DNA of 64,000 nucleotides, taken from Phylloscopus collybita (Eukaryota; Chordata; Aves; Passeriformes; Phylloscopidae). The stretch covers positions 682,001-746,000 of the forward strand of contig JAJNNQ010000044.1 in NCBI GenBank assembly GCA_027886175.1, in the 5' to 3' direction. Position 1 is the first letter of the stretch. Every line of letters begins with the position of its first letter. Shown one piece after another: positions 46,176-57,762 of this stretch. The notes under the pieces are model-generated. The model saw only the letters and a list, made by a program, of their open reading frames with translations, had not been told where the DNA came from and made no database searches. The translations under genes and the position numbers were made by a program.

Positions 46176-46673
46176 TCACAGATAATCTGATCCCATCCCA
46201 TGGTGAAATGTTGTGTTCTTGGTTTGAGAGATTGGTGGGCCAGACTCAGGAGCTGGATCTGTCTGCTTGGTTCTTATTTCGAGGAGAGCTTGTAATCTAA
46301 TGATGCCATTGAAATGATCAATGGGTTCTCTGGCTCCTGATATGAATTTATTCGGGTTCCCAGGGGCTGGTCCATGGTGTTGTGGGATTTGTTCTGGTGG
46401 CCATTCATCTTTTCTCCATTTTGGGGTGCTCCCTCCAGCCAGGGCTGCATCAGTTTGTCTCTTTTCTCTAATTAAATCATCACATACTTGGATTCCCAGC
46501 TGATTTCTCTGAACTTGTGGTAGGAAAAATCCCCCAGTGGTCTGATCCTCCCTGTGTGACACAGACAGTGACAGCACATGTTGGAGTGGGGAGAGAGATG
46601 ATTCCCTCCCACTTATTTTAGTGAAGTTTTCACACCATTCTGCAATTGCTGTTTCCCTTTGAAGCTGAACCAA
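46176..46673 (-). pseudogene. env: ERV env fragment
   Basis: A 165-residue open frame with text typical of the region before and into the transmembrane heptad repeat of avian ERV Env (REPIDHFNGIIRLQALLEI). Both ends are broken; no full Env is present. Confidence 0.6.
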
Positions 46674-46914
46674 TTTCTCACTCTGGGCTCTGCCCTTGAC
46701 TGTGCCAATTCCATCTGTTCAGGCAGGCAAAGCCTGGGCTGAGGGACAGAGGGAATCAGCCCAATTCCTGCCCCAGGCAAGAAGCCCCTGGTGCGTTGTC
46801 CACACTTTTCCCCAGCAGTGTTAATTTGCATTTCTAAAGCTCCTCTCCTGGTTGCTTGGAATTAAGCTTCTCTTCCAGGGCAGCCATGACTCACATGTGC
46901 CCCCCCCACAATCT

Positions 46915-47117
46915 GCTTTTTCTTTTTCTTTTTCTTTTTCTTTTTCTTTTTCTTTTTCTTTTTCTTTTTCTTTTTCTTTTTCTTTTTCTTTTTCTTTTTC
47001 TTTTTCTTTTTCTTTTTCTTTTTCCTTTTCCTTTTCCTTTTCCTTTTCCTTTTCCTTTTCCTTTTCCTTTTCCTTTTTCTTTTTCTTTTTCTTTTTCTTT
47101 TTTTTTCTTTTTCTTTA
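46915..47117. repeat. (CTTTTT/CCTTTT)n microsatellite
   Basis: About 200 bp of hexanucleotide repeat on the plus strand: CTTTTT at both ends and a CCTTTT variant block from about 47,022 to 47,075. It gives spurious poly-Phe/Ser/Leu and poly-Lys/Arg open frames. Confidence 0.95.
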
Positions 47118-48900
47118 ACAATATTTTATTGACTGTTTATGCATTAAAGTGTCACCTTTAAATCTCTTCTAGTTTTGCAAAATGCAGCCTAAAGATGAAC
47201 TTTGAAAAACCCACATACCAAAATTTTGCGATCACTGAGAGCCACACACAAACACACACAAAAACATTCCAAAGCAATTGAGGTTTCTCTACTTCTTCTC
47301 CTAAGACTACAAATTGATTCTCACAGCCCTGGCCCAAACCTAACTGATAACTAAAAAGCAGGATTATAGCAAAAAATTATTCTAATGGTAATCTTGTCAC
47401 TGGAACTGGGAAAATCAAAACTCTCCAACAATATCTTTAGTGCTAGAGAGTCAAGGCATTACTTGGTTCTGCCAGGATGTGCAACAGAAATCATTTCTTC
47501 CACACATAGCCCAGTGTGCAGAGAAAACCATTCCATGACACGTGAGTTTTACTGGATTTTTCCTCAACTTTTTAGAGTCTGAACCCATAGAAATCCATCG
47601 GTTTGATGTTCATTGCTTCCAAGTTGCTGAGTTCTCAGGATCTGATTTCCTGCTGGACTCGGATTTCTTTGCCTCTGATGTTAATTAGATCTGCACTCCT
47701 GGAATTCCTTCTCAGCCTTTTCCAGACCAGGTGTGTCTGCAGCTCTTCCAGGGGCAGTGTCTGGGGTGGGTGTTGGTTGCTGGTTGCTGATGGTCGTTGA
47801 TGTTTTGTTGAGGGTCGTTCTCTCTGTGGGGATCTTTTGGGCTCTTCCCAGTCTGGTGAGATGTTCAACTCTTCTCTGTTGAGTGGTGTAGCATCCATTA
47901 AAATAAAACCTTTAAAATTCCTTTCCCCAGGGCAAAGGCAAACCAAGCCTGAAATAAAAACAATTTTAAAGTCGGTCTATTTTCCAACCATCTAACCCCA
48001 CTCAGCCCAGAGTGTGAGTCTGGCTGAGCCCCAGGGTGGAATTCTCCTGTTGTCTCCCCAGCCCCTGTGGCAGTGCAGGCACAGAAAGCACTGAAGCTGC
48101 AGCAGTGGCAGCAAGGATTGGCCCGCAGTGCCTGGAGATGCCAAGGGAGGGTGCCCAGGCAGAGCATTCCAGCAGAGGATCTGTGGGCAGGCACAGGGGC
48201 TTCCCCCGCTGTGGAGCCCTGGCTGCTGCTCCCTTGCCTTCAGTGCAGGCTCAGTCGTGGGGAATTGCAGAATAAGGACTGCACAGTCAGGAATTGTAAA
48301 GTAGGTTTGTTTCATTCCTGCTGGGATGCGTCGGGAATCTTTCCACCAATGATGCCCACCTGGTGCAGATAGGTTCCAGGTTTAAATGCACTCAGATCCC
48401 ACAAAGCTACACCTCTCTGCCCATCCATTCTTTGCCCATTCTCTGCCTTCTTGCCCTTTATATTACAATCCGTCTTTTGTGGTGCCACGCCTTCTGGTGG
48501 TCGCTGGCAGGGGTCTCCTGATGAGGTAAGGAGTCTTCCTCGGTGTTCACTATTTGACCTCCATCTCTGAGCAGTCACAGAGAAGGTTTGGCTAATTCCC
48601 AGGTCAGTTTGTTCTGGCTGATACTAGGAGCCTGGTTCTTGCTGGTTTGTTAATCAACTGGTTCTGCTTTATTGGGTCTTCACACTACCTAAGTCCCACT
48701 TCAGTGAGTTTTAACAATACATCTTCTCTCTGTGGCCTTTACCTGGCACCCAAATTCCTATGGATTCTGTTCATGAGTCCTACCTTACAAGTTACACTCC
48801 TATGCCTTCTGGTAGAAGTTGTGGAGAACACTTCATTTCTCTACTTTTACAAAATTGCTAAATAAGCTGTATATATTTCTGTTCTCCCCTTCACCTGTTT
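47118..48900 (-). other. ERV interior, env-proximal, no intact frame
   Basis: Lies between the integrase and env remnants. Short minus-strand frames (47,635-47,946; 47,898-48,194) may be the start of env, but I cannot confirm it. Confidence 0.35.
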
Positions 48901-48907
48901 AAGCACT

Positions 48908-49666
48908 TTATATGTTTCTAAAATTCTGAATTTTCATATCCATATACGTTTCCCATATCAGTGGCCTCCCATCCTCCTCAGAGACCCTGAGCCCAGGGTG
49001 AGGGGTCCCTCCATGTTCAGCTGTGCTGGGGCTGTTTCTGTGCTCAGGGACACTTGGAATGGGCCACGCCACTTGGCTACCAGTGGTGCTTCTTCCCACT
49101 CCTTGGGCAGGACCCGATGTCCTGGTTGGATGTTGTGAGCAGCAAAGTCCCAAGGCAGGGTCTGTGCCAGCCGAGATTCCTGTGGGAGAGATTTCACAGG
49201 AGACAGGATTCTGGCCACAGACTGCTTTAAATATCCATCCCTTATCTCCACCCTGCACGTGGTGGAGAATTACCAGGGTAAGGAATTCCAAAGATCAATT
49301 CCAGTGGAGATAATTGACTATCTGCCCTGGGTCTGGCTCTTATTCTTGGCAAAGCCAATGGCAAAAGCAGTACCCCTGGCATCTTGGTTTCTATCACCAG
49401 CTTCCAAAGGTGTTTCTTTATTTCCCCATTCATTCTTTCTACCTGACCTGAGCTCTGGAGGTGCCAGGGGCTGTGGAATCCTGTTGTATTCCCAAAGCTG
49501 CCATAACCCCCTGAAGGATCTTTCCTGTAAAATGAGTTCCCCTGTCTGAGTCTATTACTTCCACAATCCCTTCTCTTGGAATTATTTGTTTTAGGAACAG
49601 CTTACTAAATGATGCAGTGGTTACTGAAGCAGTCAGAGTTGCTTTTGCCACCCAGTTGGGTGCCAT
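48908..49666 (-). pseudogene. pol: ERV integrase remnants
   Basis: Three overlapping broken frames give integrase core text (DSDRGTHFTGKILQ, 49,439-49,666), a following segment (49,242-49,433) and the C-terminal part (HNIQPGHRVLPKEWEEAPL, 48,958-49,251), as in gammaretroviruses. Confidence 0.75.
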
Positions 49667-50601
49667 GGTGTTAGCAGAAGATATTGAAGCCTTCCTGCTC
49701 AGGGCATTTCAGTCCCAGGCTCTCACAAGCCCACACAGCTCTGCCGGTCGAGCTGACCGTGTGGGTGGTCACCTGTGCTTTGTCTGATTCCCTTTCCTAA
49801 ATAATAGCATGTCTTGTTATTCTTTTCCCTTCTGCTGCCCTTGAAGACCCATCCCTAAACACATTTTCTCCCTCAGGCCAGGGAACATCTCATAAATCTC
49901 TCCTAGCCTGGGTCTGGAGCTCTCAGGTGAATGCAGTCATGGGTTTCTTCCCAGCCCCCTGTCCAGGCTGTTCAGGCAGCAGGCTGGGTTAAACCCTTCC
50001 CCTCTCCTCATTTCTAAATCCTCCTGTGCCACTGAACAAGTTTCATAACGTAATAACAGAGCACTGCTCTTTTGGTTATCAAAGCTTGAACTTGATGCCA
50101 GACTTGAACAGTTTTGAACTTGTCAGTTTTCAGGCCTCAGGTCCCATTCAAGCTGTGGCTGCACAATTCTGCAGACAATGAGGCCACTCTGGTCACTGGG
50201 TTAAAGATTTTAGCACAGGAGTTTCTTTGGCATGGCTCTGTTCAACATCCACATACAATTCAAATTCCTTGTCTGATTCTGGAAGAGCTGTGGGTGGGGC
50301 ATCAGTCATTTTGGTTTTTTCATTTTCTCAAATTTTGTTCTCTTTCTTGTGTCCATACCATAACAGTGAGGCTGTCTGGGGTTACAAAGTCACACAATGT
50401 TCTGGCTGGAGCAGAGAATCCTCAGTCCAGGTCCTGCAATTCCCTATTAATTTTCAGAATTGTTGCAGCTCCTTTTTACTCCTGGGTAAGGTTACTTCTG
50501 AGATTCTTTGCACCGTCTCTGGGTCAATACACCACAAACCTTCAGTCAAAATATGTCCCAAATATTTAACCTTTTTATCCTTTTTTTTTTTTTTTTAATA
50601 C

Positions 50602-51473
50602 TCAAAGATGCTTTTTACCCTGAAAACTGAGCCATTTCACAGAGGCTTCTTCTACCAATTCTTCTTGCCCTCCTGATGGGAGCAAGTCATCCACATCCTG
50701 CATTAACCCAATCCCTGGGGCTGAGGTAAATTCTTTGGATGTTTTCTGCAAGGCTTGTCCCAATAAGGCTGGTGCTTCCCTGCATCCCTGCAGCAGGCCT
50801 GTCCATGTCTTTCCCATTTTCCCTTCTTCCTCTTGTTCCCACTCAAAGGCCAAACCCTGTTCACCATTCTTTGTAAATGAGCATCCCCAGAAAGCATCTT
50901 TTCCATCAAGGACTGAATGGGAGCAGTGTGAGGAGGGAACCTGGTTCCAGATGGTGTAAGGATCTGAGACTGTGGGGTGCCTCGGTTTAATAATCTCGTT
51001 TATTGTTCTTAGGTCCTGCACCATTCTGTGGATTCCATCTGATTTCTTGATTGGCAGCACAGGAGCATTACAGGGAGAGACCCCTGGCTCCAAAAGCCCT
51101 GCCTTTCCCAGGGGCTCAATACCAGGCTGTGAGCCCTTCCTTCCCTCCCTTGGAATAGGGGATTGCTTTTAGACCCCACTTGTCCTGGTTGCTTCAGAGT
51201 CATTTGGAGAGGCTGGGGATCTGATTTTCCCAATTTCCCTGGGGCTGCCCACACTTCTGGGTTCACTTCAGCCCTGGCCTTGCCAGACATTTGACACAAA
51301 GGTACAGGAGAATTAGCCTCTGTATCACCTTTGACAATATTAATTTGCATTCCCAGTTTAGCCATCAAATCCCTTCCCAGTAAATAACAATCACATTTAG
51401 GAGCTATTGAAAATTCCTGCATTTCAAACCCATCCCCACATCTGTTAATAGTGGTTGAATAAAACACAGCCAA
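50602..51473 (-). pseudogene. pol: ERV protease end and reverse transcriptase remnant
   Basis: 51,009-51,473 carries the end of protease (DCYLLGRDLMAKLGMQI) and the start of RT. 50,602-51,093 carries RT (SPCNAPVLPIKKSDG, then VLDGKDAFW). The catalytic YVDD-type motif reads QDVDDLL, so one position is altered. Two frames are needed. RNase H should lie at 49,670-50,600 but is not recognisable. Confidence 0.75.
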
Positions 51474-51529
51474 TCATCTTTCCCACTTGTCCCCTGAATA
51501 ATCAAAGACATTTTTGGCATTTTCCCCCC

Positions 51530-52095
51530 TTAGGTCTGAGATTCAGAGTGGATGGAGAGGCCCCTGTGTCTATGAGAAAAGGCCTCCTGTCGATGCAGAG
51601 CCACCCTGAATGTTCTCAAGGGCTCCAGTGCGGTGGGTCCCTGGTGTGATGGGAGCTCTGCCACCCCTCCCAGTCCATGTCCCTGCAGGGGTGGACTTGC
51701 TGCTGGTGAGGGTGCTGCTGTCTGTGCTTGCAGTGTCCTTGTGGCCTGCAGCTGGAAGCCTGATTCCTTGCCAGGGGCTGTTTGGGTCGGCTCTCCCCTG
51801 CCCAGGAGGGCAATGCCTCTGCCAGGTCCTTGTGGCCGAGCCGGTGCCCTGGGTGCTGGGGCCCCCTTGGGCCCTGGGCTTGATCCCTCAGGGGCTGTAG
51901 AAACTCTGCCATGGCCTTTGCCTTCCCCTTGGCCTTTTCCTCCTCCCTTCTTGCCTTCCCCTGCTGTGCCTTTGTGACCAAGTGCTGCAGGGGCTTCTTC
52001 TGCCCCTCCTGCAGCCCCCCTGAGTGCCTGTGGGTGCTCATCCTCTGACAGCTGCTGAGCTTTCTGCAAAACCATTCATTTCTGCAGCAACCCAA
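51530..52095 (-). pseudogene. gag: ERV gag, nucleocapsid part
   Basis: A basic, Gln/Gly/Pro-rich frame. Where a CCHC knuckle is expected it reads SSCRPQGHCKHRQ, without the full Cys-His set. Confidence 0.5.
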
Positions 52096-52198
52096 ACAAA
52101 GTCATTCAAGGACAATCTTGATCCTTGCATGAATCCATCCCTGTGGATGTGCACTCATGAGGGTCCAGCCCTGTTCAGGAGTGCTGGCTTAAAAATAA

Positions 52199-52700
52199 TT
52201 AGCAGGACCGCATGATCGGTGTGCCTTGTAACTCAAAAAGGTTTAACGAAATAATGCAAACTAATACAAAACAGCAAATAAAGATCAAAGCCGTGTACAG
52301 TGTAAGGACAGATCCTACACCTGCTACAGCACCCCGAAAATGCCACGAGACTCTTTGTTCTGTCACCTTTTCTACCTCATGTTTGCGGGTGGATCCATTG
52401 GCAAACTGCCAGTAGAAAGGGGTACAGGTTTTGACGAACAGTGACAAGGGCCAACAGATGTTCCTCTCCTGGCACAGAGACAATTACAAGGAGAGAAGCA
52501 CAGAACTTTCTGGCTAAGCTTCCTAAAATGTCCAAAGGGAAACTGAAACCCTTTTCCTTATACAGAACTACCCACTCAGGAGTGGGGAGTAAATTACTAC
52601 ACATCCCCTGTTGTCTAAATCCCTTCTCGACTTCCCTTATTGCCCCCCCGGGGTCCATGTCCTTAATTACCTCTGGGAGAATGTGCAAACTGCCTCAATA
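52199..52700 (-). pseudogene. ERV leader/matrix region
   Basis: Two overlapping frames (52,377-52,688 and 52,199-52,483) in gag-proximal position; the second has one strongly hydrophobic stretch. Not recognised individually. Confidence 0.35.
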
Positions 52701-52951
52701 TTCTCCCAAGGGACCCTTCAGAGATATTTTGGCATCATCATCCCTTTTGCCCGGACCCCTTCTTGGCTTTCCCTTTTCCACCCTGCATGGGTGCCCTGCC
52801 ATGGTTACTCCCTGAAGATCCCAGTGTCCCTGATGAGATTTTCAGTGCTCTCTCCCTGCCGACTCTTCACAGACCCCCCTGATCTCTCGCTCCTGTTCTG
52901 TCTCCTGATCATACCCTCCTTCAGTGCATCCCACTTCTGTATACATAACGA

Positions 52952-53115
52952 TATTCACAGCTCTGTTCAGTCTTTGTTCTTCTCGGAGTTCATGAACTGA
53001 GCAGGACCGTGCCTGAGCAGCACTCTGTGTTGTCGGTTAATAACATTTTCTGGAACTGAGGGCTTCTTCTGTCCCTTCCTTATGTCCAAGTGCCTGGCCC
53101 TATCTCCAAGCAGAT
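52952..53115 (-). repeat. 5' LTR remnant of the class I-like ERV
   Basis: Matches 44,872-45,015: CTCTGTTCAGTCTTTGTTCTTCTC, CTGAGCAG.A and TATCTCCAAGCAGAT are shared. The limits are not determined. Confidence 0.6.
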
Positions 53116-53240
53116 CCCCAGCATCTGTTTGTAAAGACACTTTCGTCTTCTTCCTTCCTTGGGGTTCCCCCGTTTGCGGGACGTCTCCCCTGGAGCAGGG
53201 TGTTCCCGCTTGCTGCAACCCCACCCCTCGGGCAGCGCTC

Positions 53241-53284
53241 AGCCAATCAGAGCGCGCGGCGCTGATGACTCACCAGTTGCCAGG
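53241..53284 (-). promoter_or_regulatory. SXY-type (MHC class II-like) promoter module
   Basis: On the minus strand: X1-like CCTGGCAACTGGTGA (53,270-53,284), overlapping X2-like TGAGTCATC (53,264-53,272), a 13-bp spacer, then Y box CTGATTGGCT (53,241-53,250). This order and spacing match the X1-X2-Y array bound by RFX, CREB and NF-Y with CIITA in MHC class II and CD74 promoters. No MHC exon follows: ERV sequence begins about 70-125 bp downstream. Confidence 0.5.
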
Positions 53285-53850
53285 CAGACCCGCAGCTCCC
53301 AGCGCTCCCCACCCGGACCCCACCTGTGCCCCCCCTGGGCCCCAGCGCCCCCCGCCAGGGGAATTTGGGGAGGTGGGAGCGGGGAGCGCCAAGGCCGGGC
53401 CCCCCCGCGCTGTCCTGGCGGGAGCGGCTGCAGTGGGGACCGAGTGCGGGCGGGAGCGGCCGAGAGCCCAGCGCTGCCCCAGCCCGACCTGCCCCAGCTC
53501 CATCCCTGCCCCTCCGCTGGGATGCTGTGGGTTTGGGGGGGAAGAGGGAGCCGGCAGTGGGTGCTGGGGCCGGGGGCAGGAGGAGAAGGGAAGGAGAAGC
53601 AGGGATGAAGAACAAAATGGTCAAAGGGTGCACGTGGGAGGAGATGGTGGGATTGTGCAGGAGAAGGAGGACTAGTAGGAGGAAGAGGAGTGTGAGCAGT
53701 AGTGACACAGGAGAAGGAGGAGCAGGAAGAGGAGGCACCACAAGGTTCCACCCCTCCCTGGATCTGCAGCCTTCCCCAGCCCCGGGAGCCTTGCCCCCCC
53801 CCCCCCCATGCAGCAGGTGACCAGGGAGGGGGATCCAGGATTTTCACGGG
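53285..53850. other. CpG-rich island
   Basis: High CpG density to about 53,530, then a purine-rich AGGAGAAGG stretch and a poly-C run (53,796-53,808). Probably promoter/first-exon DNA of the stub at 54.13 kb or of a lost minus-strand gene. Confidence 0.4.
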
Positions 53851-54128
53851 AGTGAATCTTGGTGTTTCTGAGCTTAATTGGGCTAAATGTTGGTGCTTTG
53901 GTTTTTTGCAAGGGGCTGAACCTTTATATTTTAGAAGAGGTTTTGCCTAAGTCTTGATGTTTGGGGAGATTTGATCTGTGTCCTGATGTTTGAGGGACTT
54001 TTGGGCTGAATCTTGGTGTTTTGGAGGTTCTTACAGACACAAGGTGCCCAGTGGTTTCCTGAGATGAACTTGGGCAAGAAGGGATCCCCAGCCTAAGGTG
54101 CTGTCCTCTTGTTTTTTCCCCAAACCAG

Positions 54129-54320
54129 GATTTTTCATTCCCAAGGAGTGTCGGGATGGAGGAGGAGGAAAAGCCCCGGAGATCCCGCAGGAGGAGGGGC
54201 TGCAAACCCAGCCCAGGGAGCTGCGAGGAGGAGAGACCCCCCCCTGTGCCAGGAGGGCGGCCGGAGATCCAACTGGAACTCAGAGCTTGTCAAGACCCAC
54301 TAATGCAGGTGGGTTCGTGA
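54129..54320 (+). pseudogene. Zinc-finger gene stub (first coding exon only)
   Basis: An acceptor (TTTTTTCCCCAAACCAG) precedes GATTTTTCATTCCCAA, the start of exon 2 in genes A-E. After ATG (54,156) the reading goes straight into the Arg-rich linker that in A-E lies in the finger exon (EEEEKPRRSRRRRGCKP). The frame ends at TGA 54,318-54,320, where unrelated LTR-like sequence starts. No fingers remain. Confidence 0.6.
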
Positions 54321-54956
54321 TGGTTCAAGTGATCTCAAGGCGCAAAAGATATGACAAGGGACAATAATAATTTGCTCAAAAGCAGTACACCTTATTAAGT
54401 GCACTCAGCACTGTATGCGATAGAAAAGAGAAAGAGTGAGAGAAGGAGAGGGATAAGATAAAAGAGAGAGAGAAAAGGGCTTAATAGCTACCAACGAAGA
54501 GATGATATCCTCGTGGTGCACGCTGACCAATAGATCCGTCTTCTTCCATTGGGGAGATCTCAGTATTCGGGCGATCTTGAGGTATTTTTTATAGTCCTTT
54601 CCGAAACAACAGGCAGTTGGCCAGAAGATGAACTCAGCATCAGCTGACAACAGGTGCAGCACTCTAGCGCTTAGAGCAAATAACCACCTCAGGAACAGGT
54701 ACAGGTATAGGGCAAGCACAGGACAGACCGGCCCAAGACCAGCCTGCCGTGAAGTTCTATTGTCCAAGCTGGTTCCTGGGGGGATGTATCGGTCCAACGA
54801 GCGCACTTGTGGACAATGGCTGGCAGTCTTCCCACCTCAGCCAGGCCAGAACTTCTGTATTGGGGGGGTTCAGGTTTTAGTCCCAGTCCCTTTTGGGGTC
54901 TTCAGTCCTTTTCGATGATCGTGAGGCAGATGAGAAATTTAGGGACCGTCTCTTAC
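54305..54956 (-). mobile_element. LTR-like insertion between finger stub and 28S segment
   Basis: Unrelated to its flanks and not coding. It has an AG-rich tract (54,420-54,475) and minus-strand AT-rich signals. Probably LTR DNA; no terminal repeats or target duplication could be fixed. Confidence 0.35.
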
Positions 54957-55264
54957 ACAGGTGTACCGCCCCAGTCAAACTCCCCACCTGCCGCTGTCCC
55001 CGGAGCGGGTCGCGGCTGGCGCGCGCCGGCTGCTTGGTGCCAAAAGCGAGAGCCCCCCTCGGGGCTCGCCCCCCCGCCTCACCGGGTAAGTGAAAAAACG
55101 ATCAGAGTAGTGGTATTTCACCGACGGCCGGGACGCCGACGGCCGGGTCGCTCCGCACCGCCGAGCGTGCGCCCGGCCTCCCACTTATTCTACACCTCTC
55201 ATGTCTCTTCACAGCGCCAGACTAGAGTCAAGCTCAACAAGGTCTTCTTTCCCCGCTGATTCCA

Positions 55265-55295
<31 letters not shown>

Positions 55296-55328
55296 GGATA
55301 GTAGGTAGGGACAGTGAGAATCTCGTTC

Positions 55329-55373
<45 letters not shown>
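54957..55373 (-). rRNA. 28S rRNA segment, truncated and diverged (pseudogene)
   Basis: The minus strand begins TAGCCAAATGCCTCGTCATC and runs through CAGCGAAACCACAGCCAAGG and TGTAGAATAAGTGGGAGGCC to CGGTACACCTGT, matching the 28S region downstream of the R2 insertion site. Only about 417 bp remain. Several universally conserved positions are changed (for example AACAAGGTC for AACAGGGTC, and ATTCCACC for ATTCCGCC read in antisense), so this is an inactive rDNA fragment outside the array. Confidence 0.92.
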
Positions 55374-55796
55374 TTAATTGAACACATACTAACGTATGTG
55401 CACCTTTTCCGGGTTAAGTATAGGTGGCCCGTCCACCTTTGTCAAAATCGGTAAGTAGAGGTCCAATTCAAGGTTTTTATAAAGGTGGTCCCACCACCCG
55501 TGTCACAATCGTGAGAATTTGGCGTCGAATGGGGTGTAACGTTGCAATTCGGATGACACGTCCATCACTCGGGATGGACCTGAGAATGGGGGATGGGGGT
55601 TCCCTAACTACGCAGCTACTCCCACACCTTTATTGGACAAAAGATATGCATACATACAGAGACAAGAATACATAATAGTAAATAAAAGCTAGCTAACAAA
55701 AGCCAGAAACTAACTAAAATAGTGGCAAAGAGAAACAGAACTAATATGGCTTAAACTCAACATAATTATAAACTAACTAATACAGAGTATTTCTAT
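55374..55796 (-). other. 3' UTR of R2-1
   Basis: About 423 bp without coding. Near its end lies GGTGGACGGGCCACC, able to form a hairpin, and TTAACCCGG; both recur in the second R2 (62,930-62,965). R2 3' UTR RNA is what the R2 protein recognises for target-primed reverse transcription. Confidence 0.75.
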
Positions 55797-56635
55797 CTAA
55801 CCAGGTGTGCGAGACTTGCTCGCGAAGATGTGAATGATATCTACGGAGGACTCTAGCGCTCTGGATGCAAGAGTCCTAGAAGTTTTTTCCTGCTCTCTTT
55901 CAGAAAGTCCCAGAGTCTCTAGGAGCGTGCTATTCCCAGGATACCATTTCCCCCTTGATCCTAATGGAAACCCTATAAAAGTAACCTGTTGTGCATTTGT
56001 GAGTTCTTGTACTTCTTTCTGTAGATGTTGGTATTTCGTAACCTTCTCCTTTGCAGCTTTTTCCAGGGTACATTCTTCTCTCTCATATCTGATGGTGACA
56101 TCCACCTCCTGTGCATGACTGTCCTTGACAAAAATAAGGTCCGGTTTGAATAATTGTCCATTTGAGTCTCTGATGTGAGGTCCATGAAAAACTGTCCAGT
56201 CTTTGTGCTGAGCTAACTTGGTCAACTGGTCACAAAGGTTATCGTGCCTTTGGATCCTTGCATACTTTGTTATAGGACATTACCCTATGATGTGAGAGCA
56301 TGTCTCGTTCTTTGCATTGCAGTGTCTACATGATTTGATGTAATGACCTCCTCTCCCTCTTGCTAAAAATTCTCGGGTGGGGTATATGTTGGCTCAGAGC
56401 TGAAGAGCTGTTATTAATTTCCTGTGGGGTAAGGACCTGTATGATGTAATCCAGGCATTACTGATGGAATCATTTTCAAAGTGTGTTATTCCTCGGCCCT
56501 GGGACACTAGTTGTTTCCATTTCTCAAAATCCTTTTTCCTCCAGTTGCATGGTTTTGGGTATTTAAGTTTCGTGGTTGGAGCTTCCCATTCAGATAATAT
56601 TTCACTTGTGGGCGCTTGTACTGCAACAGTTGGTT
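55797..56635 (-). pseudogene. R2-1 C-terminal part: Cys-His motif and endonuclease
   Basis: One frame with two stops, TGA 56,394-56,396 and TAA 56,280-56,282. It includes EWEAPTTK..., the motif CRHCNAKNETCSHIIG just before the second stop, and the endonuclease core KPDLIFVKD...VDVTIRYE...K..KY (PD-D-K type). The end is TGA/TAG-bounded at 55,797. Homologous to 63,214-63,993 of R2-2, which has no stop. Confidence 0.85.
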
Positions 56636-56942
56636 TGTATAACTGATTATGGCGCCAGGAGACAAGACAGGGAGGCATCAGTGAAGGCTGCATGGTGCTC
56701 TTGCAGGCAAGAGACCACACCTTTATTTTCTGACTCCTTTTGTACATTTTATAAGTTGCCCACCCCAGAGGTGGGACCCTTGGAACCACTGGTCATTTTC
56801 CAGAGACCATCACCAAAGCCCCTCCTCTGGGAACAGATGTGGGAGCTTCGGTTGTTTACTGAACATGACCTTGTGCTTCAAAACCGTGCCTGAGAATAGA
56901 ATTCCCAAAACCAAAACAAGCAGGCACGAAAGCATGGCAACA
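56636..56942 (-). repeat. 3' LTR of the ERV in R2-1
   Basis: Contains minus-strand AAATAAAGG (near 56,720) as poly(A) signal and ends TG/CA. Confidence 0.85.
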
Positions 56943-57121
56943 TCTCACCCTTTCAGTTTATATAAAAAGAAAAGAAAAAGGAAAATGCAGATTTTTATAT
57001 CTGCTTGTGGAGAGGTCTTCGATTGAAGACTCGTAGATTTCTCCACTTGTCGGCTCTCATTCTGGTCACAGTTTCCAATTTGCCTGTCGGCTAATCGGCA
57101 GGGACTGTCCCCTGCTTTTTC

Positions 57122-57122
57122 C

Positions 57123-57158
<36 letters not shown>
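57122..57158. repeat. Poly-T run (poly-A on the minus strand)
   Basis: Over 30 consecutive T after CCCCC; an internal homopolymer of the ERV, prone to assembly error. Confidence 0.9.
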
Positions 57159-57159
<1 letters not shown>

Positions 57160-57762
57160 AAAACATGTTGTGACCAGTCGCCGAATCCTTGTCGGGTGAG
57201 ATGCTGTGCCATGCAATGCAATGACCCTCATTACAAAATTCATCCCATTCCTGTCCCCCCAAACCCCAGCCAAGAATCCCGCCCCCAGAGGTCCACAACA
57301 CTCCCCCTGGAATGCAAGCAAAACCACAGGGAAGAGTCCTCTCGGAGTCCGATCATGGGATGCTAGCTGTCGAAGCAGTGCTCCGTCCCCTCCATGCATC
57401 ATGCAGGTTTCTGGAGGGATGGTGTCAGGAAGGTACAGGATACACAGCTTGGGACGTTCACCAGGCCAGGAATGCTGTGCAGGGGCTCAGGGTGCTCGGC
57501 AGATGCGAGGCAAACATCCCAGCGCCAGTTCCCAGTCCTGAAAACAAGGGTCTGCAAAAGCACAGGTTACACGATCTCTGGAATTCCCTTGGGTATGTGA
57601 GAGAGAGCCACGAATCCCTCTCAGCCCGCTTCCTGAACAGCACAGAAGCAGACAGAGAAACCCGGGTCTCACTCTGAGCACCTGCCAGGTGGGCTGGTGC
57701 CATGTCAGCGCCAAGGGAAGTCTTTTGGGTTCCCAAAAAGCAGTTCTCCACACCCCAGCGTC

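Larger units (their letters stand above)
44617..53170 (-). mobile_element. Decayed class I-like ERV, about 8.5 kb
   Basis: Related ends at 44,872-45,015 and 52,952-53,115 match each other (CTCTGTTCAGTCTTTGTTCTTCTC and flanks). Between them, right to left on the minus strand, come gag, protease, RT, integrase and env remnants in retroviral order. All frames are broken by stops, frameshifts and a microsatellite. The integrase C-terminal part is gammaretrovirus-like. Exact LTR limits and the target duplication could not be set. It separates the CpG promoters at 44.2 and 53.3 kb. Confidence 0.75.

Noticed and set aside
46852..47161. Poly-Phe/Ser/Leu and poly-Lys/Arg open frames.
   Set aside because: Products of the hexanucleotide microsatellite at 46,915-47,117.
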